Shown here: one piece after another, positions 3,482 through 7,709 of the stretch | How positions within the stretch are numbered: position 1 is the stretch's first letter | Layout: each line of letters begins with the position of its first letter | NCBI GenBank assembly: GCA_025997155.1 | Contig: BNUF01000110.1 | Location: 1-7,709 of the forward strand | From: Clostridia bacterium | GTDB lineage: Bacteria; Bacillota; Clostridia; Lachnospirales; WQUN01 | Length of the DNA: 7,709 nt | Direction of reading: 5' to 3' | Notes under the pieces: generated by a model | What the model saw: the letters and a program-made list of their open reading frames with translations, nothing else | What the model was told of the DNA's origin: nothing | The model's database searches: none | Position numbers and translations under genes: made by a program

Positions 3482-6211
3482 ATGCCTAAAACAAAACGGC
3501 TCACAGCCTTGATTTGCGGGTTCTTATCAATTACGGTAACGCTTAGTTTAAGCGGTTGTTCGGGCAAGACTGGCGCGGGCTTCGACAGGCACACACTCGA
3601 TGATTTCAATTCAAGGGTATCGCAGCAGCAGGAATATATACGCCAACTTGAATACGCGAACGCAATATCGCCCGAAACAAGCGCGGCTATGATTGCCTCA
3701 ACAGAGGGTTGGATACAGTTTTTGCGGGAGGCGGACGCGAAAGCCAAGACAGATACAGGCTCGGGCGAAAACTCCTCGCTTACAGTCAACTCCCAGCAGT
3801 TCGCGCAGCTCCAACGCGCCCTTAGTTTAGTCAACGAAGCAAGCATACTCGGCGGCGGTTCTCACCAGTACACCCACCAAAACAACGGCGCACTTAGAGA
3901 AACGAACGGAGGACTTGGCATAGGGGCGCGGAAGACCCCCGAACCCTACGGATTTTCGGGAAACGATATGGCGTCGCTTCAAAAGTCAACGCGCTACAAC
4001 GTCAAAGTCTTGAAAGAACAGCTTGACGCGGACACCACTCTCGACAGCCTTGCAAAAGCAATCAGCGACGCAAAGGCGTCGGGATTAAAGGACAAAACGG
4101 CGTGGACTGTTCTTGAGGGATATTTTCAGGACAGCGGAAAAGTAACTACCACGATGCCTATCTTGCACGCGACAATGCCGTGGGACGACCAAAGTCACAT
4201 TATAGACGACAAAAGCGGCACAACGGTGCCTGCGCTTTCAGAGGGTTTGCTTAGAAGTGTGTATCCAAACGGCGGCGTGGGGGGGCTTGCGGTCAACGCC
4301 GATATTTGGGATTTGACAGAACCCAACGGCAACAGCGCGGGATTTCATTGGAAAGACGAAACCGTAGGCGCGAACTATCTAAGGCAAGACGAAACGGGTA
4401 TGCACGACCTTAAAATCTTCACGACGGGCTATCATTTGGTGACTGTGTGGGTAGCCGACGAGAACGAGGCGGGCGGCGGGCATTATGAGGATAAAGTTAC
4501 GGAACACCCCGAATTTGCGGGGCTTGTGCGTCTTGAACAAGTCAACAAGCTGTTCGTTGACATAATCACAGGAAAGTCAAGCTCGGATAAAATGTTTATC
4601 AATACTGCCACGAACACGACTTATTTGATTGAGTATCCTGTTTTTGTTCTCGACCAGATAAGCCTTGCGGAGGACGGCAAGCGTTTTGAAAGTACGCTTA
4701 AAGAGAGCGACCTTGTGATTAACCTTGCGGCGGGAGAAGTGCGGCGGCGAAACAAGTTAAGTTTGGAGCTAGGGAAAAAGCCCGAGGCGGCGGGAAGCGG
4801 AAGCGGCGGCGGTTCGGGCGGTACAAGCGATACAGGAAACACAGGAGGTACAGGTACGTCAAGCAATTCCTACAACAACACCTACATTGCCCCGGAAGTC
4901 AAGGCGCACGGGGCGGACACTTGGGAGGGCGTAACCCCCGTAAACACCACCAACACCTTTATCTACAAACTCACGGAGAAACAAGTTCAAGCCGATGAGG
5001 GCAAAAGCCTTGTCCCGACGAGTGCGATGACGGCGCGGCTTTCATTCGCGTTTGACGGCGGGAGCAGTACAGTGACGAATATCGACGAGTTCCCGTGGGC
5101 TGACGAGGCGTTGTACAACAACGAAAAAATGGACGACGCCCCTAACAGCAGCGCAAACAGCACCTCACACCCCGACATTAAGTCCGCGAGGATAGTTCTT
5201 ATGGATTACGCGGAACTTCTTGACATTCCCTCCGTGGTAGACAGCGAGCAGTTTATAGCTACCGGGCGGTTCTTCCGCGTGAAACGGTTTGCGGGAACGC
5301 TGACGGACGTGTTTGCCGTGTATCTCGACAATGCGGGCAACGAAATGCCCGAAATATATACATCTTTCAAGGTTACGGATTTACTCGACGCGTCAAGCCG
5401 ACAAGAAAAAATCAAACTCGACAGAGGGGTTGTAAGCGCGGAAACAGGCACGGATACGAACGCGGCGGACCTTGATACGGCGGCGGCAAACTCACTTCAC
5501 CGCGCAGTAAAATATGTTGATAAAATCGGCGTAAGCGTTCGATTTCCGTCAGAGGAAATCGACAGGACGGATTACGCCAACGACATACAAAACGCACCTA
5601 ACCGCCCCGTTATGTACGCGATGAAAGCGGATTTAAGCCCCTTTGTCACGAACCTTTACGCAAACTGGGTTAAACGCTCCGATGACACGCAAAACTCACT
5701 CGGTTGGTGGAACAACTGGCTTTCTGATAACTTTTTCAATTATCGAATTGATGTGAACCGCCTCGACCAGTCATTTTTAGGCAATTATAGTTTTGAAATG
5801 CAGCAGGCGGGTATGATTATACTTGACCCCGCAACGATTATGCTGATACAGGCGGACATCAACAAAACCAACGCGTTGAGGGCGGCGGGGAACGTCAAAA
5901 CGGTTTTTCTGCTGCTTGGGATTTTCCTTATTTTTTACGCGGTTTTGTTGCCGCTTGCTTGGTTTTTGGACATAAATCTTACTTTCGGCGCAAAAGTTCT
6001 TGAAATTTTGACGCTCGGGCGGCTTTCGGCGGTCTCTGAAAGTTACGGCGACAAGCGCGAGGCTACGCTCAGAGACGCGATACTTCTCTCTGCCGCCGTC
6101 TGCGCGGTGGGCGTTTTGATTATAGCGGGAAACGGCACGGGAGTTTTCGCGGACGTTCTGCGGTGGTTCGGCAGCGTTTCTAAAAACTTGAAAAGCCTTA
6201 TTTTTAACTGA
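3482..6211 (+). CDS. Large lipoprotein with extracellular domains and two C-terminal membrane helices, 909 aa
   Basis: Family not recognised. The ATG at 3482 is preferred: GGAGG at 3470-3474 is 7 bases upstream, while an in-frame ATG at 3458 lies in the terminator T-run without a ribosome binding site. The signal sequence (residues 1-25: KTKR then a hydrophobic core) ends in a lipobox, Leu23-Ser-Gly-Cys26, so Cys26 should be lipidated after export. Residues 27-130 are polar and helical (DDFNSRVSQQQEYIRQLE). A first domain reaches to about 437, a Gly/Ser/Thr linker covers 438-463, and a second domain follows from about 465 to 800. Two hydrophobic helices lie at 805-831 and 866-885, flanking a cytoplasmic-looking loop with basic residues; the C-terminus is short. 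This gives an outside lipid anchor at one end and a membrane hairpin at the other. It is probably a structural part of a surface or transfer apparatus (inference). Confidence 0.8.
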   Translation: MPKTKRLTALICGFLSITVTLSLSGCSGKTGAGFDRHTLDDFNSRVSQQQEYIRQLEYANAISPETSAAMIASTEGWIQFLREADAKAKTDTGSGENSSLTVNSQQFAQLQRALSLVNEASILGGGSHQYTHQNNGALRETNGGLGIGARKTPEPYGFSGNDMASLQKSTRYNVKVLKEQLDADTTLDSLAKAISDAKASGLKDKTAWTVLEGYFQDSGKVTTTMPILHATMPWDDQSHIIDDKSGTTVPALSEGLLRSVYPNGGVGGLAVNADIWDLTEPNGNSAGFHWKDETVGANYLRQDETGMHDLKIFTTGYHLVTVWVADENEAGGGHYEDKVTEHPEFAGLVRLEQVNKLFVDIITGKSSSDKMFINTATNTTYLIEYPVFVLDQISLAEDGKRFESTLKESDLVINLAAGEVRRRNKLSLELGKKPEAAGSGSGGGSGGTSDTGNTGGTGTSSNSYNNTYIAPEVKAHGADTWEGVTPVNTTNTFIYKLTEKQVQADEGKSLVPTSAMTARLSFAFDGGSSTVTNIDEFPWADEALYNNEKMDDAPNSSANSTSHPDIKSARIVLMDYAELLDIPSVVDSEQFIATGRFFRVKRFAGTLTDVFAVYLDNAGNEMPEIYTSFKVTDLLDASSRQEKIKLDRGVVSAETGTDTNAADLDTAAANSLHRAVKYVDKIGVSVRFPSEEIDRTDYANDIQNAPNRPVMYAMKADLSPFVTNLYANWVKRSDDTQNSLGWWNNWLSDNFFNYRIDVNRLDQSFLGNYSFEMQQAGMIILDPATIMLIQADINKTNALRAAGNVKTVFLLLGIFLIFYAVLLPLAWFLDINLTFGAKVLEILTLGRLSAVSESYGDKREATLRDAILLSAAVCAVGVLIIAGNGTGVFADVLRWFGSVSKNLKSLIFN
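4793..4870 (+). repeat. Low-complexity Gly/Ser/Thr linker coding region
   Basis: The DNA is rich in short GGA/GGC/ACA/AGC units encoding GSGSGGGSGG and then Thr/Gly/Asn repeats, residues 438-463 of the lipoprotein. It separates the two extracellular domains and is likely a flexible linker. Such repeats can vary in length between strains by slippage. Confidence 0.7.
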
Positions 6212-6224
6212 ATTTAATTGATTT

Positions 6225-6231
6225 GGAGGGG
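6225..6231 (+). promoter_or_regulatory. Ribosome binding site for the last gene, lacking a canonical start at normal distance
   Basis: GGAGGGG lies 13 bases after the lipoprotein stop. No ATG, GTG or TTG in the correct frame sits at the usual 5-9 base distance. The in-frame codon eight bases after GGAGG is ATC (6238). A TTG at 6233 is out of frame and only three bases away. A TTG at 6250 is in frame but 20 bases away. Confidence 0.7.
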
Positions 6232-6237
6232 ATTGAA

Positions 6238-7709
6238 ATCAGAAAAAAATTGATAAAGCGGTTTACGGCTGTGATTGCGGTTTTGATTATAGTTACTGTA
6301 ACGGTGTTTGCGGATTACGGAAGTATGAATAAGATTGGCACGAACGAGGCGTTGGGTTCGCCGTTGCTTGATTCCGATTATGACATAAACAAGTGGGATT
6401 CAGACGAACTTGCTATTTTCGGGATTTTCCTCTCGAACTATGTCACGCCTTTTTTGGACGACTATGAAAGCGCGTATTCGACAGGCTCGAAGAAAGGCAC
6501 GGACGGCTACGGCTACCGCGCCTTGCAGTTCGGAACTGGAACTACCGATGATGTTTTGAAAGGTATGCTGAATTTTGTTATACAGGCAAGCAAGAATCAA
6601 AGCAGTCTGCGTCCTTTGTATGTTGATGAAAAACAGGCGTTGCCCGAGGATTTTTCGGCAATGGCGAACGACAACTCGGAGCAAGCAAAAACCGAACAGG
6701 CGACTGTCAAAAATATCTTTCCGCAAGGAACTATGAATGTCGGCGGTATCGAGGGGGCAATGAATCAGGCGGCTGATGTGTCGGGACTGTCGCGGCTTTA
6801 TGTGGACGTATCCGACGCTGGACTTCGCAAAAAGATTGTACTTGATTACAACGAAAGTTATGACAAGCAGATGATGTTAATGTTCCTTAACTCGGCGCTG
6901 CACCGCGCCGAAAGCGGTGAATACAAGAGCGCGTACAACAACATCGATACGAAATCAATAGCAGACCGCCCTATTTACCTTGACGTGTTCGGGAATATCG
7001 TTTATCAAAGCGAAGACAACCGCCTTGTGATGCTGTTCCCCGCCTGCGCCAACTCGCACATAACCTCCGACCCGCAGTACAACTTGCTTAACAGCGTGTT
7101 CTTAGGCGGGTATTATTCAGACGCGACAACGGCGGATTTGTGGAACACAATAGCGGGCAAAGGCGGGATTGCGCAGTACGATAAAGCTCCGCTTGAAGCT
7201 GTGGGAAAACGTGATGTGTTCGCGGCAGGCGAGTTTATTCTTGGTTACGATATGGCTGAAATGGGCGTGTCAAGCCCGACAGGCGCGGATTTGGTGAATT
7301 TTCTTAAAAGTGATGTCAACAGAGGCAGTCAAAACGCGATAGGGCTTAAAGTTCAGACCACTTCAACAAGTTTTGTAGAGGGGATTAACAACGCCGTTTG
7401 GCTTAAAAACACGGGCGTTACAAGTTTTCAAGAATTGTTTGATATGGTGTATAAAGACAAGCGCGGAATGGACCCGAAAACGCCCACGCTCCATACAATT
7501 CAAGTTCGCGGAGGTATCAACAAATTCGATATTTTAGGCGAACCCATAGCGACAAGCGTTTCAACCACCGAGCCAGTTTCGCGAAAGACCGCTGACGCGT
7601 ACAACCCATACAGCGTGGAACACCGCGCAATCAACTTTTTGCGGACTGTTTTAGTTGACAGACCTACAACGCTCACCTACATAAGCCCCGACAGCATTGA
7701 AAGCCAGTT
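6238..7709 (+). CDS. Large secreted/membrane-anchored protein, N-terminal part (at least 490 aa), truncated by window end
   Basis: Family not recognised. The frame stays open from a TAA at 6205-6207 to the window end. The N-terminus reads RKKLIKRF then a hydrophobic core (TAVIAVLIIVTVTVFA) and a probable cleavage or anchor before DYGS, a classic signal sequence. What follows is extracellular-looking: Asp/Asn/Gly/Ser-rich with aromatic patches, and with only a single Cys seen in the visible part, in the FPACANS segment. No further hydrophobic helix appears in the first 490 residues; any C-terminal membrane part lies beyond the window. The start is uncertain: ATC at 6238 has the best ribosome binding site spacing, TTG at 6250 or 6223 are canonical but badly placed, and an A7 run at 6243-6249 could hide an indel. 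It follows the lipoprotein gene by 26 bases and is probably co-transcribed with it. Homology to conjugation or surface proteins is plausible but unproven. Confidence 0.8.
   Translation, partial: MRKKLIKRFTAVIAVLIIVTVTVFADYGSMNKIGTNEALGSPLLDSDYDINKWDSDELAIFGIFLSNYVTPFLDDYESAYSTGSKKGTDGYGYRALQFGTGTTDDVLKGMLNFVIQASKNQSSLRPLYVDEKQALPEDFSAMANDNSEQAKTEQATVKNIFPQGTMNVGGIEGAMNQAADVSGLSRLYVDVSDAGLRKKIVLDYNESYDKQMMLMFLNSALHRAESGEYKSAYNNIDTKSIADRPIYLDVFGNIVYQSEDNRLVMLFPACANSHITSDPQYNLLNSVFLGGYYSDATTADLWNTIAGKGGIAQYDKAPLEAVGKRDVFAAGEFILGYDMAEMGVSSPTGADLVNFLKSDVNRGSQNAIGLKVQTTSTSFVEGINNAVWLKNTGVTSFQELFDMVYKDKRGMDPKTPTLHTIQVRGGINKFDILGEPIATSVSTTEPVSRKTADAYNPYSVEHRAINFLRTVLVDRPTTLTYISPDSIESQ

Noticed and set aside
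3199..3846. 215-codon open frame on the - strand across the Rpn end and lipoprotein start
   Set aside because: It crosses a terminator and two well-supported + strand genes, has Cys/Ser-rich low-quality composition, and no ribosome binding site or family resemblance; a shadow frame.
6400..6726. 108-codon - strand open frame near the end of the window
   Set aside because: It lies opposite a long, continuously open + strand frame with a clear signal sequence; no independent support.

Overview
The window suggests a Gram-positive anaerobe of the Bacillota, most likely the Clostridia, or a large mobile element carried by one. The evidence is strong GGAGG ribosome binding sites, possible non-ATG starts, a Gram-positive-style lipoprotein with a lipobox, and a PD-(D/E)XK 'Rpn-type' nuclease of the kind common in gut and rumen Clostridia. 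This is inference from style and gene families; no ribosomal or housekeeping gene is present to fix the taxonomy. Every gene I accept is on the + strand.

Layout: (1) 6-2275 is a compact set of four genes with 12-24 base gaps: an 88-aa cytoplasmic protein, a YdjM/DUF457-type membrane metal-dependent hydrolase, a 291-aa protein with a signal peptide and C-terminal membrane segments, and a 142-aa two-helix membrane protein. The last two appear to be diverged paralogues over their membrane part. (2) 2276-2500 is the only long non-coding stretch. It holds a perfect GC-rich hairpin, two mutually exclusive AT-rich hairpins, an imperfect direct repeat, a possible peptide remnant and a very good sigma-A-type promoter. 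(3) 2501-3400 is an Rpn/PD-(D/E)XK nuclease gene, closed by a rho-independent terminator at 3423-3457. (4) 3482-6211 encodes a 909-aa lipoprotein with a large extracellular part, a Gly/Ser/Thr linker and two C-terminal membrane helices. (5) From about 6238 to the window end runs the start of a large secreted or membrane-anchored protein, at least 490 aa, with a signal sequence but no canonical start codon at the right distance from its ribosome binding site.

My reading is that the 88-aa, hydrolase, 291-aa, 142-aa, lipoprotein and secreted-protein genes form one operon for a cell-envelope apparatus: lipid-anchored and membrane-anchored proteins with large extracytoplasmic parts, possibly a conjugation or surface-transfer complex. 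I recognise no named transfer protein, so this remains a hypothesis. The Rpn gene looks like a self-contained cassette, with its own promoter and terminator and more A-rich coding, that interrupts the operon.

The most specific new observation is inside the Rpn gene: a GGAGG followed eight bases later by an in-frame GTG, the same geometry as the gene's own start. It would produce a 77-aa C-terminal isoform, which fits the published idea that Rpn nucleases are held in check by an intragenic antitoxin.
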